Source: Dunaliella salina
Lineage: Eukaryota; Chlorophyta; Chlorophyceae; Chlamydomonadales; Dunaliellaceae
Length of the DNA: 25,579 nucleotides
Assembly: GCA_002284615.2 (NCBI GenBank)
Contig: MU070138.1
Location: 48,180-73,758 of the forward strand
Direction: 5' to 3'
Positions 1 through 9,214 of this stretch are shown here, one piece after another; the stretch's first letter is position 1, and the number at the start of each line of letters is the position of its first letter. Below the pieces are notes generated by a model. The model ran no database searches. It was not told where the DNA came from and saw only the letters and a program-made list of their open reading frames with translations. The position numbers and the translations under genes are program-made.

Positions 1-54
1 TGCACACCTTGACATGGCCACAGCTAGCTGCCCAGCTGGAAGGGTTCATCTGTT

Positions 55-98
55 GGATGAGCAGCAGTATCAGCAGCAGTAGTATCAGCAGCAGCAGG
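55..98. repeat. Imperfect CAG/TAT microsatellite
   Basis: An interrupted (CAG)n tract with TAT and TAG interruptions. It creates a serine-rich open frame on + that should not be taken for a gene. Confidence 0.75.
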
Positions 99-283
99 GG
101 ATTGAGGGTCTTCAATGGAAGGAGGGGGAAGGCCCCCAGTGGGGATGGAGGGGCTAGACAATTGCAGCAGCTTGAGTTTAGAGTTGCAGTTTTGCAGTTT
201 TGGGTCTTTGTTATTATTTTGTTTATCCAGAGGAGTTCAGACACTCCCAACCTGACATTTTGGTCAGCGAGCAGAATTGCCGG

Positions 284-400
284 ACCGTATCGACCATCGA
301 ACCGTCTCACACCGTTTAGATGGTCCAGAATTTAGAAAAGACGGTTGAAAACCGTAAAACGGTACCGAACCGTAAAATCGTACAGCAAACTGTCAACCGT
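284..400. repeat. Cluster of ACCGT/ACGGT words
   Basis: The pentamer ACCGT starts at 284, 301, 311, 351, 369 and 396, and its complement ACGGT at 341 and 359. That is eight hits in 117 bp, in both orientations and with irregular spacing. It could be a degenerate satellite or a cluster of binding sites; the sequence does not tell which. Confidence 0.5.
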
Positions 401-416
401 GGGTATACAGGCCTGG

Positions 417-782
417 TGGCAATGAGAGCTTAAGAGAGAGAATGCCTGAGGGGCATGGCGGCCAATCCCCTAGATCCCCATTAGTTCTGTTTCCTGCTCT
501 CTCCCAGGCTGGAATTGTCTAGTTTAGGTGGAGGGCCTCTTGGTGAGGCCTCCAACTTTTGTTAGGGGTTCTTCCCTTAATGCACGCGGCCTCGAGACTG
601 CGTAGACTTTTCTTTTATTTTCTTTTGCCTGAGTGTGGCAGGCTATGCACGCAATATTAATGCTGCTGGTTATTGCAGCCCTGAGTCCTCTGTTGGAGAG
701 GTACTCCACCTTGGGCGTGGTGGGAGTGCGAGGCAGGCCACACACTGTCCGGCACCAACGCCACCACACTTTCCCCGTGAGT
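417..782 (+). repeat. Left LTR fragment of the base element, interrupted by a short insert
   Basis: Apart from the insert at 451-625, this stretch matches 13827-14005 of the middle LTR: the GAGAGCTTAAGAGAGAG block, then TGCCTGAG, then the block ending in the CACACACTGTCCG region. The 5' two thirds of the LTR (TATA region and G-box) are missing here, and the match fades near 776, before the CAACA end. It is therefore a truncated LTR copy and lacks its own promoter segment. Confidence 0.7.
451..625 (+). mobile_element. 175-bp SINE-sized insertion with 8-bp target duplication
   Basis: TGCCTGAG flanks the insert at 443-450 and 626-633. The middle LTR has a single TGCCTGAG at the homologous place (about 13855), which acts as an empty site. 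The insert is GC-rich at its left end and finishes in a pyrimidine-rich tail of T runs with scattered C, as in a retroposed short element. No clear A-box or B-box of a tRNA-derived SINE promoter is seen, so class and strand are uncertain. It is too short to encode a protein. Confidence 0.6.
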
Positions 783-834
783 GGTTTGTGTTGCCAAGTC
801 ATTTCATCTCACACTGCATGATCTGAGCATGTCA
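780..834 (+). repeat. LTR start fragment (TGTTG end) next to the left LTR remnant
   Basis: From TGTTGCC at 789 to GAGCATGTCA at 834 this matches the first 46 bp of the LTRs at 12917 and 25295. The preceding AGTGGTTTG resembles the bases just before those LTRs. The match stops exactly at the palindrome that is also interrupted in the middle LTR. So a second, severely truncated LTR start abuts the first LTR fragment. Confidence 0.6.
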
Positions 835-1163
835 ACCCATTCTTTCATCTGTACTGGCTTGCTAAACCTGTTCCAACATCCAGCTCTCACACAGAATTTC
901 GGGACCTCCCAAACCTCCGAGACAAATTGAAAGAAGTCATGCATGACAAACACAGGCTGGGAACAGCAAATATCAACACATACATTTACAGAAATTGGCA
1001 AAACCTACAGAAACTGACGAACCACCAGCCCACTGTTAATTCCAAGATCAGCAATGCTTTCTGGCATATGAAAGCTGTCACCCTTTAAGAACAGACAAAA
1101 ATTATGAAGTATCAAACAGACACACTATATAACAGCAAGCATGCCGCACAATTCAATAACCAA
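834..1163 (+). pseudogene. LINE-like polyprotein C-terminal fragment (decayed)
   Basis: Read in the frame starting at 834, about 110 codons look protein-coding, with one TAA at 1086-1088. Landmarks are a KHRLG motif, a YRNWQNL motif, SNAFWHMK and, after the stop, MKYQTDTLYNSKHAAQF. From memory, this order resembles a region upstream of the C-terminal zinc finger in LINE-type polyproteins of algae; no search was possible. The fragment has no start codon of its own and no RT motifs. It lies between the LTR start fragment and the element leader and replaces the rest of the LTR. It is not related in sequence to the two LINEs at 6519 and 10532. Confidence 0.45.
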
Positions 1164-2203
1164 CTGCGCAGAGTTCATACCGTGGAGTTCATGCTGCGAG
1201 AGGCAGTTCCACTCTGGCACGAGAGCCAGGATGAGCAAACGCCTGTGAGAAGCCAAGCTGTGAAAGAAAGCGCCTGAGATGGCAAAGCGTTGACATGGAG
1301 AGTGCACCTGTGTGAGTTCTCACTGGATTTACCGCTCTGTGAAGATGAGGCAGTCCTCAAGCCCTCATCAAAATCATATCATATCATGTCAATCACCAGG
1401 ACAACAAAGAGTGCACTACTTGTTCCATTGTGACAACTTTGCAAGCTCACACCCAAAGTGTGCTTGCATGCCAGCACGCCTGCGGTTCCTGCAGCCACAT
1501 GCTCGCAAATGGCATTCCGGCCAGGGCCCTGCATGGCATAGTTGGAGCTTAGGCAGCCCCATCTATGTCCCAACCATGCTCAGGTCCTAAGAGCCTGTGC
1601 ATGGAGCCTGTTTGTGTTGCTTTGTTGCTTTGCGCATGGGCTGTGCAAGCTTGCGCGCACCAGACCGGGTATGGTCGGACTCAGCCGCCAATCCAGCCCT
1701 GCACAGCACGACGTCGGGGAATTTTTCTTTGTGTTTGGGTAGTTAGGGGTATGGTTGGTCTTGTTGCCGGTCCAGCCCAGCACGTTGTATGGGTGCGCAA
1801 GCAGAACGCACACCCGGGTGCGGAAGGTCAAACCACCATCCAGCCCAGCGCACATCATGGGGGTGTCTGCATTGTTTGTGGGTAGTTAGGGGTTTGGTTG
1901 GCCTCTCTCGCCAGTCCAGCCCAGCACGTTGCATGATATCTTTTAAGCTGAAGTCCAGGGTTTGGTTGGTCTTAGTAGCCAGTCCAGCCCAGAGCTGCAA
2001 GAATTGAATCTAGCCAAGAAAGAAGCTGTCAGATTGAGTTAGAGAAAGAGAGAAGCCACGCAGAGAAGAAGGAGAAGCTGCCATCTGTTTCCTCCCCAGG
2101 GCTTATTTTATCAATTGATTGCGCCCTAGCAAAGATAGAGCAGGCAGTCAACCAACTGCCTTCATACACACGTAGTAGCCAAATTTTGTCAGAAAAGAAC
2201 ACC
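1164..2203 (+). other. 5' leader of base element copy 1
   Basis: Homologous along most of its length to 14100-15089 of copy 2: shared CCGTGGAG, CTGGCACGAGA, GGCCAGGGCCCTGCATGGCATAG and the CTTCATA-CACGTAGTAG stretch before the gag start. Copy 1 has about 85 extra bases (around 1422-1507) that copy 2 lacks. The small ORFs here are not conserved between copies, so I read it as an untranslated leader. It holds the five-unit TCCAGCCC repeat. Confidence 0.65.
1692..1990 (+). repeat. Five-unit leader repeat, copy 1 (core TCCAGCCC)
   Basis: TCCAGCCC occurs at 1692, 1771, 1839, 1915 and 1983, spaced 79, 68, 76 and 68 bp. Most units carry a GGGTTTGGTTGG-like block upstream and an AGCACG-like block downstream. 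The same five units are kept in copy 2 (14568-14875). Conservation in an untranslated leader fits an RNA-level role such as packaging or dimerisation, or a regulatory array; this is inference. Confidence 0.6.
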
Positions 2204-4036
2204 ATGCTTGAAGCACACGCTCCTCCTATTTTCTATGGAAAGCCAGGCAAGGATGACCTGCCTGCATATCTGCAGGATCTGTGTGCTTGGTACCATACTA
2301 CAAAGAGCACATGTAGCCTCAATGCCCTGCAGCTGTTTGAGCTGATCAGCTACCAAGCATTTCCATTTCGCCCCAATGCTTGTGAGTGGTTCAAGATGCA
2401 CAAGTCTCAAATCCTGGATCAAGCTCTCGAAGACGTGCAGGACACAAATGCTCCTTTGACCCACACTGTGAAGGCCCTGTCTAAGGAATTTGAGTACCTC
2501 ACTGGAGACAAGGAGAGCATACTGTACAGCATGGATCTTCAAGTTGGTGAGAATGTTGCAACCTTTGTAATGCAATTCCGTAGGCTAGCACTTGAAGCTG
2601 AAGTACGTGAGAGCAAGGCCCTGCGCAAGCTGATTTACGTGGTCAGCCAACATGCTCCTGACTATGCAAAGGTGCTTGAGCTCGATGTGATCCGCGAGGT
2701 GACCTCATTGGAAGATGCTGTCTAGTTGGCACAGAAATTCACACGCTACCATGCGCTGCAAGGCACCATGCCTAAGTCTGAGCATGCCCAGAGCAGCCAA
2801 AAGCATTTGCACTTCAGCAACCCTGCTGCCAGTGGCAAGGAATCTTTGTTTGCTGAGCTTGCTGATTTGAAGGTGGCATTGCAAGATCTGCACGCGGAGA
2901 TAGTGCATTGAAATCCCAATCATTACCAGAGCCCTTCACTGCAGGACCAAGCAGCTTGCCTCTTGCCAGCAGCTCGCTGCTGGGGGGTGGTACTCGCCCA
3001 TCACAGAAGCAGCTCCCTGCTGTCTCAAGCAGCAACTAAAACACGCACATTGTGCCAAGAATGTGGCGGGATACACTCGCAGAAGGCACTCTGTTACAGC
3101 CCCAAATTTGAGCGGAGCCCTTGGCAACTCAAGCCAGTGCACATGACAAAAAACCCATTGTGGATGCCAAATGTCTTAACAGATACCTGTGAGCCGCACA
3201 GCATGTGCGCTATGATCCATGAGCCTGACGCACCAGTTTCTGCTGCAGCACCTTTTCTTTTTGCTCCACCAAGAATGACACTGCATGAAGATGGTCTGCA
3301 TGTTACACCTGTGCACCCACGTGAGCAGCACTCACGCTCAGAAGTATCTGCAGACCCTTATCAGAAGCCCACACCTGCGCACCTGCAACTACCTATCAGT
3401 GCACTTGGTGAAGAAAAAGTGCTGGACCTGCTGCGCAAGCAACCTGAAAGCACCATCAACATCAGCATGCACCCCAATACATCAGTGGCTTTGCTTCAGC
3501 GCACTGATATTCTGAGCAGCAATAGCACAGCATATGCTGACACTAACCACACATCTGCTGCAGTGCACGCAACATCATCTGCCAAGAAGCGTGTGAGTTT
3601 TGCAGATCAGACATCAAGTGCCACCAACGCAGAGCTTGAGGAATATTTCAGGGGCACACCGGGCCTATACATGGTCAGAGGAGGGCTGTCGGTGTTGAAG
3701 GGGAGTCGGTAATGCACATTCCTAGAGCCTTGTCATACATAATGACACAGGATCTGAGGTGAACTTGATTTCTGAAAATTTTGCCAATGCATGCAAGATT
3801 TCGTATGCTCTCAGTGGCAAGCGCATTGCCACACCATTAGGTACTTCTGGGTCAGTTATTGGAGAAGTCGGTGTACCATTGCAGTCTGTTCTGAACAAGG
3901 GCATACAGCATGAGTGCAAAACGTTTACCAAGGCTGCCACACACTACCTGGTAGTCAGAGGTGTTGATCACCTGTATGATGTCCTGTTATCCACCCATTG
4001 TGCACGTGATTGGGGAGCTCGCCCTGACCCAATGAC
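2204..4036 (+). pseudogene. Family A gag-protease, decayed copy 1
   Basis: Closely similar to the copy at 15090, with the same start context (ATGCTTGAAG). It is broken in several places: AAG to TAG at 2723-2725; loss of a base near 2905 that ends the next segment at 2909-2911; a deletion near 3690 that ends the 2963-3712 segment; and a small insertion near 3735 (CATACATA) just before the protease motif. The active-site triad DTG is still readable at about 3743-3751, and the downstream YDVLLSTH strand is intact. Homology to the other copy stops abruptly after the PDPMTH residues near 4036, where unrelated sequence follows. It cannot make full-length Gag or protease. Confidence 0.85.
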
Positions 4037-4539
4037 TCATCATTTCTCGAATTTCTCGCACCTGAGGCTCATGGAGGTGGCCAGCATCGCAAAGTGCCTA
4101 AGTACAGGGTCAAGAGGGGGCGTGAAGGCCTGCGTCCCCAGGCCCAGAGCAAGCGCCCAATGCATGGCCATGATTGGGGTGACCCGGGGGTTGAAGGCCG
4201 TGCATCTTTGCGTGCGCGCTTCTTTGACCATGAGGTGTGCGGGCATAAGCATCCCAAGCCATTGGAGGAGCGCACACTTGGGCAATACCACGACAACCTC
4301 AATTGTGATGGGCAGAAGTGGCGCCAAGCCATGGCTTCAGGTGCCTTGCAGCTGCTGCGCCAGCGCTCATTGCCCCAGCCAGTTGCTCCCCCGAGGCATG
4401 TTGCACCCCTTGCTGCACCAGTCATGCCTTCTAATAGAAGGCTTCTATCCATTTCTATGATAGCCAGGTCGCCTTGATAGTCGATCCCAATGCTGCACAT
4501 GAGGGTTTGGCAATGCTGGTGCAGCCTAAGAAGAAGTGA
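4037..4539 (+). pseudogene. Orphan coding remnant between family A and family B
   Basis: From the breakpoint at 4037 one frame stays open to 4477 and looks coding: a basic stretch (VPKYRVKRGREG), an HDWGDPGVEGR segment, FFDHEVCGHKHPKPLEER and DGQKWRQAMASG. A shift near 4440 leads into a second frame that reads YDSQVALIVDPNAAHEG and ends in PKKK-stop at 4537-4539. I do not recognise the family. It has no counterpart in family A copy 2 or in the readable part of family B. It may be the C-terminus of another element brought in by template switching, or a captured host gene piece. Confidence 0.4.
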
Positions 4540-4734
4540 ACGGCAACTTGGCAATTTTTTTAATTGTCCTGGAAAAACACTTCTGTGCTTTACACTTCTG
4601 GACAAACACCTCTGTGAAAGATTGTGCCATTGTGTTTGTGTCAAGCGTGAGTGAAAATTTTACAGAGGTGGCCGCCTCTTTCTCCCCTTCCCCAAGGGCT
4701 TTGTGTGTGACTGATTGTTCGCCAGAGTAGACGC

Positions 4735-5244
4735 GTGAGGAGGCTAGCTCCTAGCCCTTCACATTCTGATTCTGAGGTAGGTGCTGCTGCACGCAGCCCC
4801 ACACCTTCTAGCTTAGAAAACGTAAGGCGCGCACTTGAACAGGTGCGTCCGGAACCTCAAACCTTGCAGCCTGTGCAAGCAGGCAGCAGGACAACTAGCC
4901 GGAGTTCAAGTTCATCTGGTTCTTCCAGCCCATCCTTGGCAGGCTCCAGGGAGGCCAAACCTGAGTGTTGAACTCCTGCTCCACCTCAGCTCTTCAACAA
5001 CCCACTTGCGGAAGAGCAGATCATCATGGCACCGCACGTGCAGGACCCACCTGTCTTTCATGGTGAGCCTGGTGTGGATGACCTGTCTGCCTTTATCCAT
5101 AGTTTGAGGGCTTGGCACTACAGCACAAAGAGTGCCAGCATGTTATACACGTCTCGACTCTTTGACATCATGGCACACAAGGCTTTTCCGTTCCAGTCCC
5201 AAGCTAGCAAATGGTTCAAGAGCCGTCACCAAGAAATCAAGGCA
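4735..5244 (+). pseudogene. Family B gag, N-terminal part
   Basis: A Ser/Pro-rich stretch (about 4735-4968) is followed in the same frame by TGA (4969-4971) and then, from an ATG at 5026, by a Gag core start. PPVFHGEPGVDDL, LRAWHYSTKSA and AFPFQSQASKWFK align with the family A motifs PPIFFGEPGKDDL, LCAWYHTTKSA and AFPFCSNACEWFK. Real translation may begin at 5026; the Ser-rich part could be an earlier N-terminus cut off by the TGA or simply leader. The gag frame is interrupted after GCA at 5242-5244 by the insertion at 5245-8096 and resumes in frame at 8101. About 195 bp upstream (4540-4734) hold nothing recognisable. Confidence 0.7.
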
Positions 5245-6518
5245 TGTCATGCCCGATTTGTGCTGCAGACGAGAAACTGCTGCAATTGGTTGTTGGTCAC
5301 TTATGGTCAAGTGTGTGATGTGTGACCTGTATTTTGGTGGGACTTTTGCATGAACTCTCTCTCTTAATTATCCTTCCTGTGGAGCATCCTCTGAGTATTG
5401 GCGCGTTTTTGTTCATCCCTGGCCACGTGCCAGGGGTGGTGGTGTGTAGGCTCCTGATGTAAAGCATGTTACAACCTGGTCAGCTGCTCCCGCCTTTGTC
5501 CGCTCTCTTCTCTCATTCTCCCACGTGCTGTGCAGCAACGCCAGCATTCAAGCAAGCAACAGCAGCAGCAAGCCAACAAGCTAAGCAGGCAGCGGTGCAG
5601 CTCACACACACTGAGTGCGCACCACTCACTGCACCCTGTCATCAGCAAATCAGCAGCAGCCAAGCAAAGCCAGCCTAGCATTAGCGTGCTTGTCCCCCTC
5701 CACACATCTTTATGGTGCGCAGCATCCAAGAACGAAAGTGGGACTCGTCGTGGCAGGGCGTGTTCTCAGCAGGAGGGACCAATTTACCAGCAGTCAGTGT
5801 TGTGTGTGGAAAGGGGAAGCAAGTGCCGCCGCGCCGATGATGGACACATTTATGGCCTTACACGCTGAACGACATGGACACATGAGGTTAGAGCCTGGGG
5901 GGATGCTTTCCTGCCCTGCATGCCTGGTGGGTGGCAGCAGCACTGGATGCAGGGGAGGCCAGAACCATGAACATGATTTTGAGCACCAGACTGTGCAGAG
6001 CATTGTGTTGTCTGTGTGGGATACTGTGGAGCCTTAGAAGGCAAAGCTGATTGGCTGTGTGCATGTGCATTGAGCTTCAAGACGCATATTGATGGTGCAT
6101 GGACCTGGATAAGCGAATTTTAGATTAGATGCAACCGCGCAATGGTTGTTTGCCTGCCTGCCTAGAATGGGGCTGTCACGGCTCCTGCTGCATTAGTTTG
6201 TGCTCTGCTGCATGGTTACTACATCCAGCAACACCAATTTGTTTGTGCTGCATGGTCACCGACCCAGCACCTTGCGTCATTGCTGTCCCCAGGCGCCCTG
6301 GGGAACGGCTGTGATGGTGGGCATTCCGTACGCTTATCTCTGTGAAGTGCATTATTGATTGTGAGCTGAGAACAATGTGCTTGTTTGCTGCGAATGAGTT
6401 TGGGCTCAGGATGTTATTGTGCATGCGTTAAACGCTCTCTCAGTTTGGCTGTCTTACATCATGAACATGGCACAGACATGCATCATTTGTTTTCTGGAAC
6501 ACTGAATCAGGCTCACAT

Positions 6519-7880
6519 ATTAAACAAGGATGTCCTCTATCACCTCTTCTTTTCGCAATTTATCTCAACGATATTGATACTGTTGCAGAGGGTGTACAAG
6601 GTGCTCTGACAGCCATCCCAAATTTAACGGTGACACATTTACTTTTTGCTGATGANCTGGCTTTTACAGCAAACANGCAACCAAGTTTACAAAANCTTCT
6701 NAACAACNTGAAAGACTANGCCATGAGGAAATCTTTGGTTGTTAATACGNAGAAATCCCAAGTGATGTGTGTAAATTCCAGGTCTGANAATCTGCCGACT
6801 TTTTTCTATGATGGGTNACCCTTANCTTACACTGACCATTTCAAATATCTAGGGATGGTGATTGATAAGCAATTTCATCTTTCAACAGCAGCAGACGCAG
6901 CCTTACAGCCTCTGGTGAATGGGTCTTTCAAAATACAACGCTTTGCTCAGGAGCACGGTCTAACCAACCGACTTCATGCTCTCATTTGGTTACTTAAGAC
7001 TTATTCCATTCCTGCTGGTATGTATGCAAGTTTGGGCAACCCCCTTCCTTAAGCAAGGTAAAGAAATGGACAACCCATACAAAAAATGGCTCATTGTGAC
7101 ACTTAAAAGGTGGCTGAGTGTCAGAGATACAACTCCTTCTTGATCTGTGCTACGAGAGTGTGGGCTTGAACCGTTACAACTCAATCGGTTCCGAGCAGCT
7201 ATCCTAGCTATCTGTACAACTCATTTACACAATGCAATAGCATCACGGTCAGAAAGGTCTTACAAGCGGATATCTGCTTATCTTCCTCCTCTTGTGACTG
7301 TTGGTCTTCACACATAATTAATGCCATGGATGGATTGCATCATGCTAGCCAATTCAAGCTTAGCATAATGAATTGTAAACCAATCCACCTTAAACAATTT
7401 GTGGTTGACCTCAGATCCAGACAGGTTCTTTTTTGGACTCAATTCTCCGGCCCCACTCCCAGACAACGGAATAGCAAGCACCTTACTTATCATCATTGGT
7501 GTGCGCTGCCTATCCGCAACATTGTAGCCACCCAGGCCCCTTATTTCTACCTTGCCCTTCCCAACGATGTTCTTCACAATGTTGCCCGCTTTAGGCTTCG
7601 TGTTCATCATCTTCGGTATGAAACATGTACTTGGAATCAGGGTTCTTCCCCTCATTGTGATTTATGTCAGGATGTAGATTGTATCCAGGATGAAAAACAT
7701 GTTATTTTTCACTGTACCCACCCCCATGTCGTTGCATTGCGTGCTAAGTATGCCTTTCTATTCAATAACCAGGAGGCTCAAGATGCTCGTAATTTTCTTC
7801 TTCAAGATAATAATAAACTTGTCTATTTTATCCATGAAATTGTTACTTTTTATGAACAGGCTAGCAGTCGTGCGTTTTGA
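6519..7880 (+). pseudogene. LINE 1 ORF2-like reverse transcriptase and C-terminal zinc finger
   Basis: The fragment opens with KQGCPLSPLLFAIYLNDI (about 6522-6575), the QGCPLSP motif of non-LTR RTs, followed by LLFAD and an ambiguous codon (GAN) at the place of the second Asp of FADD (about 6642-6656). KYLGMVID follows near 6846. A frame change near 7035 leads to a WATPFLKQGKEMDNP segment, then RECGLEPLQLNRFRA with a TGA where Trp is expected (7141-7143). The last segment (7326-7880) has CDLCQDVD...HVIFHCTHPH, the CxxC...H...C pattern of the zf-RVT domain, and ends FYEQASSRAF-stop. The upstream RT and any endonuclease are missing. Dead copy. Confidence 0.88.
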
Positions 7881-7900
7881 CTGAAGGCCTTTTTCTTTCC

Positions 7901-7924
7901 TGTAACCCTGTAACCCTGTAACCC
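7901..7924 (+). repeat. LINE 1 3' tail, three TGTAACCC units
   Basis: Three perfect 8-bp units directly precede the target duplication. LINE 2 has the same arrangement with the unit TTGTAACC, so the tail is a family trait and not chance. Confidence 0.85.
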
Positions 7925-8100
7925 TGAATCAGGCTCACATTCTTCAGACCTCACAGACACACAGACACTTGTGCAGTATTTTGTGTAATTGCTGAGCGGG
8001 GAATCTGCTATTGCATCTTTTTGCGCACCAATTAGGGGAGAAGAGTATACTGCACTTAAGACACTGCTTTGGCTGCAGCAGTTTCTCAGCCTGACAGGCA

Positions 8101-8913
8101 GCAGCTGAAGCAGATTCTGACCCTGATGCACACTTGCTTCTGCTGATAAGCAGGATCAGCCAGGCCTTTGAATTTATTTCTGGTGACAAGGAGCAGCAGC
8201 TAGAGGCCATGGAGTACAGGCCCTCACAAAACGTCGCCACTTTTGCCACCACCTTCTACAATTTTGCTGTAGATGCAGGAGTGCGCGATGGCAAGGCTAC
8301 ACGCAGGCTCATTAGTGCATACAGCAAACATGCACCCCAGCTTGCGCAAGCCTTTGAAGGTGAGCTGCTTTGCTCTGATGAGACCACCTTGCTTTGTATG
8401 GAGTCTGTGGTGCAGAGGCACAATCGTCACCATGCTGCAATGGGACCTATGCGCTCTGCAAGCCCCAAGCGGGAAACCAGTCCTGCACAAGCTCCTGCAC
8501 CAGCTCCTGCACAGTCTGTACAGTATGTCAAGCCGCCTTGCCCACTTCCTGGGCATGGTTCCCACTCAATGGATGAATGCAGGAAGCTGAAGGAAATGAT
8601 GAAGCAACAGTCTTCACCTAAGCGCACGCCACCCAAGGCCAACACCACAGTGGCGAGTGGGCCGAGCCCTGTCGAACAGAAGCTAGACCAACTCTCAAAT
8701 GCAGTGGCTGCTATGAGCATGCAGGGGCCGCCCTCGTACTCCCAACCTGCAAGCATGCAGGATGTGCGCGCTTCTGGCTACCAGCCCTACTGGAGGCAAC
8801 CACCACCTATGGCCGCAACAACACACCCAAGTGCGCAGTCAGCGCCCTACGCGCAGGCCATGCATGCAGTGTGGGCGTGTCCATCCTCCGCCTTGCTATG
8901 GCAGGAATTTTGA
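8101..8913 (+). pseudogene. Family B gag, middle part with zinc-knuckle-like motif
   Basis: Continues the gag frame broken at 5244: AEADSDP, then FEFISGDKE, NVATFATTFYNFAVDAGVRDGKA and AYSKHAPQLAQAFE match family A FEYLTGDKE, NVATFVMRFRRLALEAEVRESKA and AVSQHAPDYAKVLE. This is the Retrotrans_gag-like core. A Pro/Ala repeat and the motif CPLPGHGSHSMDEC (8539-8580, spacing C-x4-H-x2-H-x4-C) follow; it resembles the degenerate zinc knuckles of gypsy Gags and may bind RNA. The frame ends at TGA 8911-8913 because of an upstream frameshift near 8840; the real continuation is in the next frame. Confidence 0.75.
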
Positions 8914-9205
8914 GCACGCTCCCTTAAGGCAAATGCATGCTACAATTGGTGCTGAGGAATCTGGACATGCAACATACGAGTTTGCTTCAGACGCAGACTT
9001 ACAGTGGCCAGCTATGGAGCCTTACAAAAGTGCGTGCACAGTGGCTGTAGATGATGCGCCTTTCCCCATTGCTGCAGCTGCGCCACTTCCTTTTCAGGCA
9101 CCCAGGATGACACTAGAGCCTTGTGGTATGTCTCCAACTCTGATAGCAGCCCTGGTGCAGTGGATTCTGGCAGTGCATTTGTCAAGCCCACACCTGCAAC
9201 CTTGA
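8840..9205 (+). pseudogene. Family B gag, C-terminal part with second Cys-His motif
   Basis: In the shifted frame, CMQCGRVHPPPCYGRNFEH (from 8861) is the counterpart of family A CQECGRIHSWKALCYGPNFEW. The spacing is C-x2-C-x3-H-x3-C here and C-x2-C-x3-H-x5-C in A, so a small metal-binding motif is conserved between families although its spacing is unusual. A stretch rich in Ala/Pro ending FQAPRMTLE matches A FAPPRMTL. TGA at 9203-9205 is reached in the wrong frame: KPTPATLSLPFAPF, the match to A KPTPAHLQVPISALG, is read one frame over. So this copy carries at least two frameshifts in gag. Confidence 0.65.
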
Positions 9206-9214
9206 GTTTGCCCT

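Larger units (their letters stand above)
1..416. other. Non-coding flank, no recognisable gene
   Basis: No convincing gene is seen. The only open frame is Ser/Gly-rich and comes from a CAG-type microsatellite (about 55-98). A cluster of ACCGT/ACGGT words fills 284-400. Homology to the LTR found elsewhere in the window starts at about 417, so this is either flanking DNA or an older element that truncates the left LTR. Confidence 0.6.
6502..7940 (+). mobile_element. LINE 1, 5'-truncated non-LTR retrotransposon
   Basis: A perfect 17-bp duplication, CTGAATCAGGCTCACAT, flanks the insert at 6502-6518 and 7924-7940. The body (6519-7923) begins directly inside the RT domain, the usual result of incomplete reverse transcription. 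It ends in three copies of an 8-bp tail unit rather than poly(A). The element lies inside the insertion at 5245-8096, so it is younger than that event. Confidence 0.88.
5245..8096. mobile_element. Insertion with short inverted ends and 4-bp GGCA repeat, carrying a nested LINE
   Basis: The left end reads TGTCATGCC and the right end CCTGACA, so the tips are TGTCA/TGACA. A perfect 14-bp inverted pair, GAGAAACTGCTGCA at 5271-5284 and its complement at 8074-8087, lies just inside. GGCA flanks both sides (5241-5244 and 8097-8100). Removing 5245-8100 joins family B gag in frame, giving HQEIKA then AAEADSD, one residue shorter than family A across this span. Without the nested LINE the element is about 1.43 kb. 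I found no transposase; 5245-6518 contains only Gln- and Ser-rich open frames without recognisable domains. It looks like a non-autonomous DNA transposon, but a 4-bp duplication is weak and the superfamily is unassigned. Confidence 0.6.

Noticed and set aside
451..625. tRNA-derived SINE with A and B boxes
   Set aside because: GGTTCTTCCC near 575 only loosely resembles a B-box and lies at the wrong end; no A-box found.
524..802. 92-codon minus-strand ORF across the left LTR
   Set aside because: It spans the 175-bp insert and LTR sequence, has no domain, and is not open in the other LTR copies.
1379..2007. Several overlapping ORFs of 60-106 codons in the leader
   Set aside because: They differ between the two leader copies and follow the repeat sequence; no conserved frame.
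4069..4644. 191-codon minus-strand ORF
   Set aside because: Antisense shadow of the orphan + frame; its composition (Arg/Ser/Leu-rich) looks random.
5530..6037. Gln/Ser-rich ORFs with a CPAC motif, considered as a transposase or host exon
   Set aside because: One CPAC and low-complexity Q runs are not enough; no catalytic motif or second zinc pair is visible.
7901..7924. Telomeric repeat
   Set aside because: The period is 8 bp with TG inserted, there are only three units, and it is exactly at a LINE 3' end.
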